Shown here one piece after another: positions 41,842 to 53,825 of a stretch of 64,000 nucleotides of DNA (the stretch's first letter is position 1; the number at the start of each line of letters is the position of its first letter). The notes under the pieces were generated by a model. That model saw only the letters and a list, made by a program, of their open reading frames with translations, searched no databases and was not told the DNA's origin. The stretch spans positions 124,001 to 188,000 of the forward strand of contig CDMY01001028.1 of assembly GCA_001179505.1 (NCBI GenBank). The letters run 5' to 3'. The DNA comes from Vitrella brassicaformis (Eukaryota > Sar > Vitrellaceae). A program made the translations under genes and the position numbers.

Positions 41842-43483
41842 TGATGCTGGTCAAGGTGGACGTGTCTGCCAACCAGGAAAAGCGCACTTTGATCCAGAGA
41901 CTGCTGCGTCTGAAGGAGAGAATGGTGGCCGACAAGCACGGAGTGCAATTCTGTGTAAGTCACTCTTACTCGAATAGCGTCTATGACACTTTTGCCTGTG
42001 TGCAGACGAGCATCACGGAGGCCTTTGTTCAGGTGAGCTGTTCACAATCTGAGAGAAGGCGAAGCCTTGCCGCTGGGGAGAGGGATCTCCTGCCGAGCGC
42101 GAAAACCTCACGTTCCTGCCACTTGGCCTCACGTTCTCTGCCGCGACACCGACAGGGAAGAAGCGGCGTGAAGGTGGGAGAGGGGAGCGTGAAGGGGGCG
42201 AAACGTGCATCTGCCAGGAGGGCGTTGGATTCGCTCACGGATAAGGTGAGTCAGATGAGTACACCATTCATGCTTGACACGGTTTTTTGACATTCAGGGT
42301 GTGGCCACACTTTCTCGCCACACGAGCAAGGTCAGCCCGATCGTGACGCGCGAGCAGCTCGTGAGGACGACGCGGTCCAAGAAGCTCAAGGCTCCACCGA
42401 TGTGTATTACGTTGTGTATTACCGCGAGAGAACGGGCTGCACCATGGACCTAATCACGGCCATCCACAAGCAAATCCGCTCCGATGTGGTGAATGACATT
42501 GTCCCGCTAGTCGACGGCAAAGAGGTAGAAGCGGACTGAGGACAATCATTTCAGACCTATTGCCTTCACCGTGCTCATCGATGGCAAATAGTAAGCTGAA
42601 GGAAGCTGAAGGGAGTCCCACCGACACGCCGCACTTACTCTACCGCATGCTGTCGTTTTATTTGCCACTGCAGCGAAGTTCGCATCGGTGCAGACGGCCT
42701 CGAGGAGCTGTAGAAGACATGACATGTCTCATCCCAACTTCGCACGAAGGCTTCACCTACCAGGATGGCTCGGGAACGAATGGTGGCCGGAGGCGGATTC
42801 TGTCAAGTTTGCCCACACCACAAGCAGCACAGAAGTTGATTACCTGCATCGAAAGTGGTGAGCAGGTCGAATTCACAAACGGCACACCGCGACACACACG
42901 GGATGTTCACTCTTGTTTTGTGTGTGTGTGTGTGTGGTGTGTGTGTGTTCGTGTGTGAAGTCACGGGCTCCGTCACCACTCAACCGAGAAAGCGCAGATG
43001 AGAAATTTCCGACGACTCCAGAGAGGTACGAATGTGTATACCCACATGCACACAAAGCGACATCCGAAACATTCGTATTCTCTTATCATCTGTATGTATA
43101 TGTCTCTTGCATGCAGTAATGAACCTGCTGACGGAACAGCGGGAATACGCAGAGGTCGAGCGCATCAAGCAGCTGGTGACGCGGCCGGAGCCCGGCACAA
43201 CGAACATGACGCGCGAATACCACTACGGAATATCGACTGCGTGCTGGTCAACCGATGGGAGGAAGAGGAGGCGAAAAGAGAGAAGAAGCTGGGTTTCGAC
43301 GAAGACATGTTCAACCGAATGACGTGGACACTATACCAGTGGATGGATGCAGAGCTCCTCTGCGATCAATTTCAACAACAGCGGCTGAAGAAATCCACCA
43401 GAGACCTACTCTACCTACACAACATCAATTGTGTACTGGTAAGGATGAGGGGCTACCAAGACATCCTAGCGAAGCGCTCTTGA
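41842..43483 (+). pseudogene. Coding-like fragments in conflicting frames, possible decayed or misread gene
   Basis: Several stretches look protein-like, but I cannot join them in one frame. MLVKVDVSANQEKRTL (41842) runs to a GTAAGT donor near 41954, then TSITEAFVQ (42005). SVKGAKRASARRALDSLTDK (42188-42244) and GVATLSRHTSK (42299) follow. Then DVYYVVYYRERTGCTMDL (from 42399, ending VDGKEVEAD and TGA 42537-42539) is in another frame. PIAFTVLIDGK + YEVRIGADGLEEL (42559-42711) splices cleanly and ends in TAG. MNLLTEQREYAEVERIKQL (43122) shifts frame before DCVLVNRWEEEEAKREKKLG (43236) and on to the TGA at 43481. I recognise no family. Either this is a pseudogene, or two small genes with introns I cannot place. 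Confidence 0.3.
42915..42957. repeat. (TG)n tract
   Basis: TG-rich run ending GTGTGAAG, placed like the 3' end of an intron; it is one reason to think the surrounding fragments were once a plus-strand gene. Confidence 0.8.
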
Positions 43484-44436
43484 TGTTTCTCTTTTGACAT
43501 CCGGCAGACGAAGGCATGGCGGCCATGAGATGATATTCACACGGCGAATTCGACTGCTGCCCGTGCGTATAGATCCATGCCAGTCGTGGGTAGGTAGATA
43601 CCGACGACATCGGCCCTCACTGACCCTCACTGAGAGACAGGTACCTGCAATGACAGTTGAATCCATCTTGCGAGCAGACACGCAGATGGATTCAAAAAAC
43701 GAATGCTGTGTGTCGGTGTCAGATCTCAAAATCGTTGCCTACATTATATATACATGGCATATTTCCTTCTATCTCTCCGCATCCACCATCGAGTACCGCC
43801 AAAACATGGTAACGAGGAACATCAGATCGAGAGACGTCAGATCGAGAAGTCTACATGCAAAGTGAGCATCCAACGAGCTTATACGTACGTATGTGAGTAA
43901 ACGGGGGCTGTGTACTGTATGTGATGTTCAGTGGGTGAATAGGCCCATGGCCCTCGCCACCGACCCGACCGACGTGTGTGCCTGGAGTCTATGATGTGTG
44001 TCCTCTCTGTCTGTATGGTGTGTGATTTGCCCGAGACAGACACGCAGACAGACAGAGGGACGGGATGGCCTATTTGTTGCTCATGACCAGCCAGCTTCGA
44101 GTGATATGAACACAGACCTTATCGAAAGGATTTAATTGGCATCGCTTCGAAAGCGTGTGGAATGCATGAGTGTGTGTGGAGAGTCGCCACTGCAGTGTGA
44201 CCATCATTCATCATTCAGTCAATTCTTAAAACGGTCCATCTCACCCCCCCTCTCCTCTCCTCTCTCCACGTGACAAAAATATGACCTACATACCGACCAT
44301 CTGCATAATCACTGACGTGACGTCTCTCCCCCCCTCCTTCTCACTCACATGTCAGACATGACATGGTTGCAGCCATGCCAATGAATGACACATCCCGTTA
44401 TTTACCCACACGCGGCGTCATGCCGTCGAAGGTCAG
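43484..44436. other. Intergenic region, nothing recognised
   Basis: About 950 bases, more AT-rich than the rest, with CAGA patches at 44037-44060 and a C/T-rich tract at 44244-44270. No supported gene or structured RNA. Confidence 0.6.
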
Positions 44437-46321
44437 TCATATGTTGAGGTTGACAGATATGCCGAGGTTGCCCGGGCCGACCCCGTTGACGAACCCTTGT
44501 GGCCCCAGCATGGGCGCCGAGTCGTCGGGCACACAGGACATCTGGATCTGGGTGCGGCCCTGCTCGTACCGACCCGACAGATTGATGTTCGTGTCGGGGA
44601 TCCGATACGCCAACCTGCACGCATGGCATGCCATGTGAACAGGGAGGGATACATGGTGTGGTGGTTGGTGTCAGTCAGTGAGTGGATCTGCTCACCCGAC
44701 GTTCCATGGGCTGCCTCCCGCACCCATGGCGAACTGCTGTTGGATGGCACGCAGCTGCTGATCCTGCTGCTGCAAGATCTGCGCCAATCCACGCTGCACC
44801 GTCATACACACACACACACACGCACACACACAGTCGTCTCGGTGTGCACGTGTATACGTGGGTGTGTGTGTATACCATTTGTTCGGCGAATTTGGATTGT
44901 GTCTCGACGACTTTCCTGGATCCCTTGGCGAGCTCATCGAGGATGTCTTTGAGCTCTGCCGCCTCACTGCCGTACTCCCAATTGCTGTTCTGAACGCATG
45001 AATTATCAATCAAAAGAAGCACGTCCGTCACATGTGAAGATGTGTGCGTGTGAGGTGTGGTGTAGTGCGGTGTGCCTTTGTGCATACCTTCCTCCTGGCT
45101 GCCTCTGCTTCGGTGTTGAAGAAGCTCTGTGCCGTCACCACCGCATCGTAGTCCTTGGTGCCGTCAGCACTGCACACACCACACACACCAGGCAGGCAGG
45201 CAGGCAGGTAATCCACGCCCATCACTGTGCAAGTGTACGTCAGCGTCTGTCACTCACTGACTCACTCACTCACTCACCGCATGGCACTCTTGTACTTCTG
45301 CAGAGCCTTGTCGCGCAATATGCGGAGCTGACAACGACCACAGCAGAGGGGCAACAAGCCAAGATGACGACAACACATACCTTCACCATGCCATGTGTAC
45401 ACCGACCTGTTTGAGGAACACCACATGAAGCGATGCATCCAGCATCCTCTCAAGCTCCTCAACCTAGACACACAGAGAGGAAGATGCCACCACGGGGTGG
45501 TTCGCTCTGCTCAGCCGGGTGCGGTACGCCTCTCACTCACCTTTTTGTCCATGAGTGTGGCCTTCTGTTTGGGAGCGCCGCTCGGCAGCTCGCTCCTCAG
45601 CTTGGCGACGGCGCTGGCCACCATGGTGTCGGCCTTGTCGCCCAGGCCGCTGACGACCCCTCCCTTGTCCACCGTCTTGCGCATCTCATCGATCTCTCCA
45701 GCACTGTCACTCAGCAGCTTGGACGCAGTCCTACACACACACACACACACACACACTGCTGGGTACCGAAGGATGGCCTTTGGTGCTCGTGATGACGGAC
45801 CTGTCACATTGCAGGGCGAAGTCCGCGACGCCCTTTGGTGGCTCTGATGGTCCAGGGCTATCGACGTCAGCCAGCCCAGCGGCCAACAGGCCCTCCAAAC
45901 TACGTGAGCGATGCAGTGAAGACCTGTGTGGCTGTGGTGATGGTGAGGAGCTCAGTCTTCTCATCAAGGCCTGTCGGAAAGCAAGCAGTGAGAAACATGA
46001 GAGAGGATGGATCTATAACAAGTCGTTCTGCGCACCCGTGGTGAAGGCATGGTGTGTCGTTCTGTTGCTGACGAGAACCAGCAAAGGTGCAGCAGTGCTC
46101 CAACGCCCTGCAGAACAGTGCAGACGCACAGATGCCGCCATACAGCGCAAACACAGGTGCAGGCGATGAGTGAATGAATCATCCACCCACAGGCAGGCAG
46201 CGGGACCGTCCCGCATCCCCACATCAGTTCCACTGCCCTCCTCTCTCTCTCCGCTCACCACCACGAGCGCAGATCTCCACGGAGAGACCTGCGGTCTCCC
46301 AGGCGATGACGAATCCATCAT
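44437..46321 (-). CDS. Coiled-coil protein, function unknown
   Basis: Around nine to ten exons. The proposed start is ATG 46321 (MMDSSSPGRPQVSPWRS), 102 bases from the promoter element; the second exon near 46110 is uncertain. Later exons are better: RSLEGLLAAGLADVDSPGPSEPPKG (45785-45920), a helix with DSAGEIDEMRKTVDKGG and KADTMVASAVAKL (45541-45730), VEELERMLDASLHVVFLKQ (45405-45463), DYDAVVTAQSFFNTEAEAARRK (45087-45165), AAELKDILDELAKGSRKV (44874-44985) and LAQILQQQDQQLRAIQQQF (44697-44795). The last exon, RIPDTNINLSGRYEQ to VNLNI, ends in TGA at 44437. It is mostly heptad helices; no membrane segment or enzyme motif seen. The family is unknown to me. Confidence 0.65.
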
Positions 46322-46422
46322 TTTCCGATCTGCTTCCTCCTTGCCAGCCTCAAGCACACCGTCGCACGTGACAAGCACCCTGATATCACTGATCTCCCCT
46401 GCTCACCTTTCGCCTCGTCTCT

Positions 46423-46432
46423 GCGAGCTTAG
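46423..46432 (+). promoter_or_regulatory. Putative promoter element GCGAGCTTAG, coiled-coil/TLDc pair
   Basis: Full 10-base form, context CTGCGAGCTTAGAAC, 98 bases before ATG 46530 and 102 from the proposed minus-strand ATG 46321. A C/T-rich tract (46440-46480) follows on the plus side. Confidence 0.55.
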
Positions 46433-46529
46433 AACTTGTTTCCCCCACCCCCTCTTTCTCCCTTCCTCCCTCTTCCCCAGTAGGTGTTGCACACGTGGCG
46501 ACAACAACAACAACTAGCGTGGCGACGGG

Positions 46530-48183
46530 ATGTCGTCGCCCCAGAATGAGTTCGAAAGGGTCATGAACGCCCCAGCCGTCAACGGAGGCGATGCTCATCC
46601 CGCAGACGCCCTCAAGCGCAGGCGTGATGACGACGACAACGTCATCACCCGCTCGAAGAAGGCGGCGCCGTCCCCGCGCAGCCCCGTGCCGTTCATCGAC
46701 TCGTCCCTGATCCTCGACATGGTGCCGCAGTCGGAGCGAGATCTGCTACAGCAGTGGGTGACCGAGGCGAGGGCCAAGACGGAGCTGGACCACGAGGGCA
46801 ACCGGCGCGTGAGCAATCCGTACGAGAGGCGGCCGCAGGAAGAGCCTCAGGGCGGCGGTGAGAAGGCCAACCGCATGAGGCTCCTGTACAGAGGGACCAG
46901 GGACTCGTTCGACTGCCGGCAGTTCCATCGCATCTGTGACGGACAGGGACACACACTCACTGTGGCCCTCTCGGACAAGGGGTGAGGCAGGGAGGGAGAG
47001 AGGGAGGGACCGACACACTCGCACACGGATGGACTTTGTGCCTGCATAGCGCATTCGCTATGTCTGTATTTTGTGTTGTGTGTCTATCATGCCATGCAGT
47101 CACGTGTTTGGAGGGTACAGCACTCGCGATTGGAAGAGCACCGGCAAGTTCGAGAACACCCTGCACAGCTGGCTATTCGCCCTCTCCCCCCTCACCCCTC
47201 CACACACCGACACACACACATCCCCACAACAGCAGCAGCACCAGCACCAGCAGCAGGAGGATGAGGAGGATGAGGACGACACCGACAAAGACAGAGATGG
47301 GGATGACGGCGGGCGCAGCAGCTCGGGCAAAACTGACAAGGACAAGCCCGTCACGTGGGAGCCCGTGCAATGCCGTGTCCTCGCCCTCAACCAGGTAGGG
47401 AGGGACACACAGGAGCGAACAGTCAGGATGAACCGCTATCGTTGATCCAGCCTGTCTGCTGTCTGTTCTGTTCTGACTGACCATCATCAGTTCACGGGCG
47501 TCTGCCACCGACCCGACTCCCTGCCCACGTTCGGCAGCGGCCACGACCTCTTCCTGGCCGACAAGGGCGACCTGAGAGACCTCTCATACTGCTCAGTGGG
47601 GCACTCATACCGCCTACCCAAAGAACAACAGACACGCTCGCCCCACCTCGCCGGTGGGCTCCGGTTCAAGCTGCAAGAGGTGGAGGTCTTTGCGGTGCGG
47701 TCGCCGAGCGAGCCGGACTTCCGCCAGGCCGCCGCCGTGGGCCGGCCGCCCTCTCGCACCAGCCAGCAGATGGTGGGTGGGGGTGGTCGTCCGTCGCCCA
47801 CCCTCCCCCCCATGCAGTTCCCCGCCCCTGTCATGCGTGGCCCCGCCACCGGCCCGTCGCCCTTCAGTTCGCTGGGCAACACGCCCCTCAATCTGTCACA
47901 GGCGGCCGTCTTGCAGCAGATGAGGCAGGGCAACCCCCAGCTCATCAGCAGCTTCCTCGCCATGTCCCAGCTGCAGCAACAGGCCGCCCAGCAGCAGCAC
48001 ATGCAGCAGCTGCAGCAGATGCAGGCGTCCTCCCAGCACCAGCAGCAGCAACAGCAGCAGCCACGGGCGCGGCGGCAGAAGCGTGGGAAGAAGGGTGGCG
48101 GCAAGAAACGCAGTCGAGGTGACGACGACGAGGGCAGCGATGCGGAGTGGCAGGAGGATGACGAGGACTCGAATAGCGACTGA
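46530..48183 (+). CDS. TLDc-domain protein with basic C-terminus
   Basis: Three exons: 46530-46981, about 47100-47394 and 47491-48183 (TGA). The N-terminus has a basic stretch (ALKRRRDDDD). The TLDc domain, a fold of oxidation-resistance and V-ATPase-regulating proteins, starts at about residue 110: RLLYRGTRDSFDCRQFH, GHTLTVALSDKG, then VFGGYSTRDWKSTGKF. It is interrupted by a His/Gln- then Asp/Glu-rich insert (47205-47340), then resumes with FGSGHDLFLADKGDL, SVGHSYRLP and LQEVEVFAVRSP. The C-terminal 150 residues are Pro- then Gln-rich, followed by RARRQKRGKKGGGKKRSRG and an acidic end. The basic block suggests a nuclear location, by inference. TLDc assignment is firm; the role is not known. 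Confidence 0.85.
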
Positions 48184-49043
48184 CTGACTAATTAGAGGAA
48201 GAAAGGGTAGTTGTAGATGGTTAGGGAGAGACAGACAGACAGACAGACCTGGTTTGGCATTGCTGCTGGGTGTGGGCGTGTCGCGTGCTCTGTCTCCGTG
48301 TCCGCCCGTTGGTGGAACCGCTGGTCCTTGCATCTGGCCAGCCGTTTTCCCAACGAGACGACACTGAGATGGATGGCCGACATGCGCGATCACAGAACGT
48401 GTATACCTATCCATCCGTACACATGGACGTGTGAAGCCGAGCCAACGCGCAGCTTGTGGTGCGAGTGTGTTCGTATGTATGGTGATCGGTCAATACGTAC
48501 ACACATTGATTGAGCTTGATTGAGCCAATCGGTCGTGGAAGAGACTACCACCATAGATAGCGTCTCATGTCCAATGTCCTCATGTGTATGTAAGTCATCG
48601 TCCAGCAGGTCAGCTAACCTTCGGACCATCCATCCATCCATCCCCCCCTTCNNNNNNNNNNNNNNNNNNNNNNNNNNNNNNNNNNNNNNNNNNNNNNNNN
48701 NNNNNNNNNNNNNNNNNNNNNNNNNNNNNNNNNNNNNNNNNNNNNNNNNNNNNNNNNNNNNNNNNNNNNNNNNNNNNNNNNNNNNNNNNNNNNNNNNNNN
48801 NNNNNNNNNNNNNNNNNNNNNNNNNNNNNNNNNNNNNNNNNNNNNNNNNNNNNNNNNNNNNNNNNNNNNNNNNNNNNNNNNNNNNNNNNNNNNNNNNNNN
48901 NNNNNNNNNNNNNNNNNNNNNNNNNNNNNNNNNNNNNNNNNNNNNNNNNNNCCCCCATCCCTCTATTCTACCTCACTCCTCGATATAGCTACACGTGTGT
49001 GTCGATGGTCCATCCATCCACCCTTCAAGTGGACCCATCGTCT
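48184..49043. other. Convergent intergenic region containing the assembly gap
   Basis: 3' flanks of the TLDc and CCCH genes. Sequence on both sides of the gap is CATC-rich (CCATCCATCC), and GACA repeats lie at 48230-48249. No gene seen in the readable part. Confidence 0.65.
48652..48951. other. Run of 300 N (assembly gap)
   Basis: Exactly 300 unknown bases. CATC tandem repeats and C runs border it, so the gap probably reflects a simple repeat that could not be assembled; its true length may differ. Confidence 0.99.
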
Positions 49044-50542
49044 TCATCGGTCCATCCCGATGGCTTTCTTGACTGCCCTGTCCGCCGCCTCCTTCACACG
49101 CCGACCGTCGAACGTGCCGGGGCGGAACGGAGTGCTGCTGCCTGTGGGGTGCCGGTGGGCCTTCCTGCCGCCGCCCCTGCTGCTGTGGACGGTGGTAGTC
49201 GGTGTCTGCGTGCCGCTGCTGGTGCTAGTGGCTATGGTCCTCTTGGGGGAGGTGTAGCTGCCCAAAGGGGGGCTGTGGTCTGTGCTGCTGATGGTGTTGG
49301 TGTGTCTGGTGGTTGTGGGGCCGAAGAGCTTGTCAATGGCGCGGGTGCGCAGCTCCTCCTTGCCATGGGCAAACGAACACTGAAGGGGATGCATCCACAG
49401 GACACACACGGAGACAGGTTAGAAAGGAATGTATGTGTCTCTCTCGCCCCCTCCGCGCCCAGGTTCTCACCCTTGCTCCGAATCGACACTCCCCCTCAGC
49501 ACTCCAGTAGGAGCATAGCTCTGTCTTGTAGAGCGCACCGTACCTGCACACACACATGTCCGCGTACATCGATCGATTCATCCATCCACGAATGTACTCA
49601 CATACATGCGATCCTTGCGCTGCATCGCTCCGTAGACTGCGCGGAGAGAACGCCCCCTGACACACACACACACAATACAGGTGAACGGCAAAGGATGCAT
49701 TCATTTGGGATTTAGCATCGCGCTGCATACCGCCTGTATGTGTATGTGTCCTCGCCGTATGTGTCGATGTAGGTGTCGGGCCGCCTGTGGTGCCGCATGC
49801 CGCTGCCGCTGCCGCCACTATGGTGGGGCGAGGCCCTCACGCGGTTCCGTCGGCGGGGCGAGGCCTTCCGCCGACGCCAACCACCCTCCCTCTCCTCCTC
49901 CCCCTCACCAAACGTCCCCTCATTTCTATAGCCCCAATCATCATATCCCTCCCCTTGCCCATCATACACACCCACACCCACCCTGCCGTCCCCCTCCCCC
50001 TCGCCCCAATCCTCGTTCTCTACCGCCAGCCCGCCCTCGTCGGTAAGAGGCGAGGCAGACGACTCCTCCGCAGCTGCTGCGGTGGTGATGGCACCCAGCG
50101 TGCCGACCTGGTTCTCGCCCATCCACTTGTGTGCGGGCGACACCGACGCCCCGCTGCCGTATGATGACGAGGTGGGGGAGCCGTCAGAGGTCGACGTGAA
50201 CGAGAAGGGCGTCGACAGCCCGCTCTTGCAGGCGGCCGTTGGCAGCCGCTCCAGCCCTTGCCTTGGGCACTTGGGAAGGAGGCTGATGGTGGTTGGGGCG
50301 GGTTTGTACGTCAGCGTGGCCGCCAGCTGCTCGATGCGCCGGCCATCTGCACCGGCACTGCGGGTGGTCAGCTGCGGCATCGTCACGCTGCGATGGCATT
50401 TGTCATGGCTGGATGCGGGGTGTTCGCGAAAGTGCAGAAAGCCGTTCAGGACGGTGAACTGGCCGCTCGGGGAGCCGACGTATGCGTCGAACAGCTCGGA
50501 AGTCCGCCGATGGTGGTGGTCCAGGCTCCGTCCGGCGGCCAT
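49044..50542 (-). CDS. CCCH zinc finger protein (TIS11/tristetraprolin type finger)
   Basis: Four exons. Exon 1 from ATG 50542 (MAAGRSLDHHHRRTSELFD) to about 49730 encodes a long Ser/Thr/Gly-rich, disordered, partly acidic region with RRRKASPRRRNRVRASP. A short exon, GAFSPRSLRSDAAQGS (about 49608-49660), follows. The finger spans two exons (49469-49543 and the one from 49380): YKTELCSYWSAEGECRFGAR then CSFAHGKEELR, spacing C-X8-C-X5-C-X3-H with the RYGALYKTEL lead of TIS11 proteins. Only one finger is present, where tristetraprolin has two. Family members bind AU-rich mRNA; a single finger would weaken this, so RNA binding is inference. The last exon is Thr/Ser-rich and ends KKAIGMDR. The promoter lacks the common element but has a duplicated 15-mer. 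Confidence 0.85.
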
Positions 50543-51003
50543 CTGGCGACACTACGGGGCGCCCTGCTGGGCAGAGCGAGAGCGAATAAGACCCCCCTAA
50601 GGAGCTGAATGCCTTACAACCCGTTCACCAAAACCGCCGCGTGGCGCGAACATCTCCATTTGTAAACTCAACGACACACTTTGCGCAAGAACTCGTGCGG
50701 GGTTGATGTGTAACGGCGCGCCGGGGGCCACACACGCGTTGGTCCACGGCACGAACAAACATGAACAGTCGATCGCGATGCCATGATGTTGCGCAAGAAC
50801 TCGAAGCTGAGTGTCAGGCTGGGAAACGCCCCCATCTCCGTCCACCCATGGAACACAAACACACACCCGATGCGACGCAGCAGCCATGTGGTACTGTCTC
50901 ATCGGTCACATCAGCAGCGCAAAACTACACACAACCACCATCTCTCCCTCCCCTCTCCTATACACAGCCAGCCAGCCAGCCATCCATCCACGCCCTAGCG
51001 AGG
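50543..51003. promoter_or_regulatory. Upstream region of the CCCH gene with a 15-base direct repeat
   Basis: TTGCGCAAGAACTCG occurs at 50681-50695 and 50789-50803, 108 bases apart. Each copy holds the palindrome TTGCGCAA. The rest has CATC and CAGC repeats. The 3' end of the J-protein gene lies at 51004. Confidence 0.5.
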
Positions 51004-53647
51004 CTATGCCGCCTTTCTCTGCCAGCCGCTGACAGTCTCCCGCACCACGTCAGGGAGCTTCTGTGCCCGCTCGGCCACCTCCCTCATGGCGGCCTGGACG
51101 TCGATGGAACTTACCCTCTCCCAAACCTGGCGCGCCACGCTCTCGGCCTCCTTGGCGATCGGTGTAGCCTTTGCCACGATGTAGTCTTTCGTCTCGGGCA
51201 ATCTACGCTCACACGCACCGACACACACACACACAAACGAGGTGAGATGCGTCAATATTGGCGTCAGATCGGTTCACTCACCCCCTCCAGAAATAAATCA
51301 CATGCTTCTCCAGCCACTCTCTGCGCGCAACGGAGGGGTCGTCGGGCAGCGCCTTGACGATGGCGTCTGGGCTGATGCGCATCATGTGCAGAATGCCGCC
51401 CTCGGAGCCCATGAGCGTGAGCTGCTCTGCGATGGCTTTGCGGCGGTAGTGGTACACATACCAGTACACACAGCCCCAACTACACGCGGCTGCTATGGAT
51501 GGACATACATGGCATACATTACATGCCATGGAGAGAGGGGAGGGGCCCCAGAGAGCAGGGCAGACAAGTCAGTCAAGTGAGTGGCTGGGCTGTGTGTTGG
51601 TGTGGTGCCTGGCCTGCTGTGTGCAGCTCAGCTGACCTCCGAGTAGGATGGCGACTTTGGTCCCCGATATCCGGCGCTTTTTCCGATAGTAGGCCGCATG
51701 CCTGAGGGACAGACAGGCAGACAGACACCACGAGTGCAGTGCCTTGGCTGGGAGCGTCCATGGGTGTGGTTTGAGTGAGCTGTGTCCCACATGACATACC
51801 TCTGGAAGTAGCTGTCCCTCAGCGCCCGGCTGAACTCGTCCTCGGAGCTCAACAGCTCCTACACCGACAGACACGAACATACGGCCGTCGTCTATGTTGG
51901 TGCCTGTGTGCCTGTGGGTCATGTAGGTACCTCTCTTTCGAATGCCGACAAGTTGGTGGGCGCGAAGGGCCCATGAGCCGCCGTAACCTGATGCCCTGAG
52001 TGAGTGAGTGATGGATACATACACACACACATGTCGATTGCATGGTGCGGTGTTTGGCGTTGCCTTACTTCTCTGCGGGAGGTAGATGGGTTCCTTGTCC
52101 ACGCTGCAGTGCTCGTGGACGGAACCCCTGAACCGATACCGAACGTAGATGCACAAATCTACGTCAGACTGCACACAGCCAACACATCCCTCCACACACA
52201 TGAGGAGATAGATGCCATACAGGGCTGGGGGTGTGGTGCTCACGAGTGGGCATGGGTTGTAGAATCCATCGATATGCTCCTTGGAACTATTGACGCCCCC
52301 TGTCAGGACAGACACACACACAGAGGGAGGGCACCCCCCCGTGCTGCCAGCCACCATGCACGACATGGACCTCCCTACCTTCAGTGAGTGGGTGCATACC
52401 TCCAAGGATGATTTGATCCCGGTGGACCATCATTTGAAGCTGGACGGTCACGTCCATCCAGTGGTTCTGCTCCGGCAGCAAGTGCAATGAGGGATCGATC
52501 AACTCTGATACAGCACCACCACAAGACATGACATGACCGACAGCCATACCGTCGTCATAGTGCGTGAATGGCTGTCTTCACTCACTGGGCGGTGTGGATC
52601 TGTATTCCTCCCTCAGCCGAAGGTCGCCATATAAAGCACACTCAACCACAAGACCTGCAAACACAGACACAGCCCGACATGGATAAAGGAACGACGGCGT
52701 GAACCCGTCCATGCAGTACAGTACCTACCGTCCGACTGCACGGCCTGCATCCTCACGGCATCATAGAGCCGCCGCTGACACAACACCACGCACGCCACAC
52801 ATGCGATAGATGCAGATGAGTAGAGTGCGTCTGTCTATCTGTGCGTGGAGTGACTGACAGACCGACAGACCATGGTGGCGGTGTGACTCTCGGCCTTGGC
52901 CTTCTGGTACTCATAGATCTCCGCTATGTCCTGATGACAGACAGACAGACAGACAACAAGCAAACACTCCATCAATGTGGGGCAGACACACGGACCGGCC
53001 AGCAACGGACACCGAGATTCTGTGCTCACCTTGTTGGTTGGCTTTTCGTCGCTGAAGCCATTCTTTATGTCATACATACGCCTGACAGATACAGCGACAT
53101 ACACACAGCAGTAACAAGTGGGCGATATCCTTCCGCAGATAAAGATGCACGCGGCCTTCCCTGTTGTTGACCCATCCGCTAGATACCTATTGTTTGAGTC
53201 ACTGAGGCAGTTCCAGGCCATCTGGATCTGGTTCCACCGCCGCATCGCGTCCTGCCATGACGCCCTGGTACACACACACAACACACAACCCAGGCAATCA
53301 TCCATTCATTCGTCCATCCATCGCCTGCCTCAGTGGATACATTCACTCACTCACTCGTCAGTGGTCTGCCTCTGCAGCAGCTTATCGGGGTGATACTGCC
53401 GACTGAGATTCATCCACGACCGGCGAATCTCATCCTGCGATGCATCCAAAGGCACCTCAAGCATGTCCTGCACCCAGCCAGCCAGGAAGCATCACACAGA
53501 GATAGAGAAGAAATGAAGAATGGAGCAGTGTAACAGGCAGGCAAGCTCCAGGTGCCCCTGTGCGATGCTCACATAGTATGTGGGCCCGATGTTGGACGGC
53601 GAGAGGGCCGGCGACGTCTCCGGCTCACTCTTGCGCGCGGCAGCCAT
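51004..53647 (-). CDS. DNAJC11: DNAJC11-like J-domain protein
   Basis: Hsp70 co-chaperone of the type linked in animals to mitochondrial cristae (MICOS). ATG 53647 (MAAARKSEPETSPAL); some fourteen small exons; stop TAG 51004-51006. The J-domain spans the first exons: IGPTYY, then DMLEVPLDASQDEIRRSW and RQYHPDKLLQRQTTDE with an intact HPD, then WNQIQMAWNCLSD and RRMYDIKNGF. The middle is beta-rich, with ELIDPSLHLLPEQNHW and WMDVTVQLQMMVHRDQ. The C-terminal region matches the DUF3395 part of DNAJC11: HIDGFYNPCP followed by DLCIYVRYRFRGSVHEHC. Between them is a hydrophobic patch (AAACSWGCVYWYVYHYRRKA). The ending helix reads VREVAERAQKLPDVV-like. Exon joins in the middle were not all checked. 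The J-domain is certain; the subfamily is likely. It shares a promoter with the PGAP6-like gene. Confidence 0.85.
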
Positions 53648-53743
53648 CTCTTTCCAACTGAACACCTGCCGCAAACAGGACTGCTCTGTCCCCTATCTGC
53701 ACGGACGCAACAGTCTTCTTTGATCGTTTCCTTCAGCAACCTC

Positions 53744-53751
53744 AAGCTCGC
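53744..53751 (-). promoter_or_regulatory. Putative promoter element GCGAGCTT, J-protein/PGAP6-like pair
   Basis: On the minus strand as TTGCGAGCTTGAGG, 97 bases from ATG 53647 and 75 from ATG 53826. Confidence 0.5.
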
Positions 53752-53763
53752 AACTTTTGGAAC

Positions 53764-53786
53764 ACCGCTGCTGCGTTGGAACTGAG
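53764..53786 (+). promoter_or_regulatory. Bipartite motif ACCGCTGCTGC-N3-GGAACTGAG
   Basis: 40 bases before ATG 53826. The same two blocks with N2 spacing occur at 61895-61916 before the transporter gene. The first block is also part of the 17-mer pair upstream of AlaRS. Confidence 0.45.
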
Positions 53787-53825
53787 TGGAAGGGCAAGTG
53801 ATCAGTCTTTCGGACTCGTTTGGTC

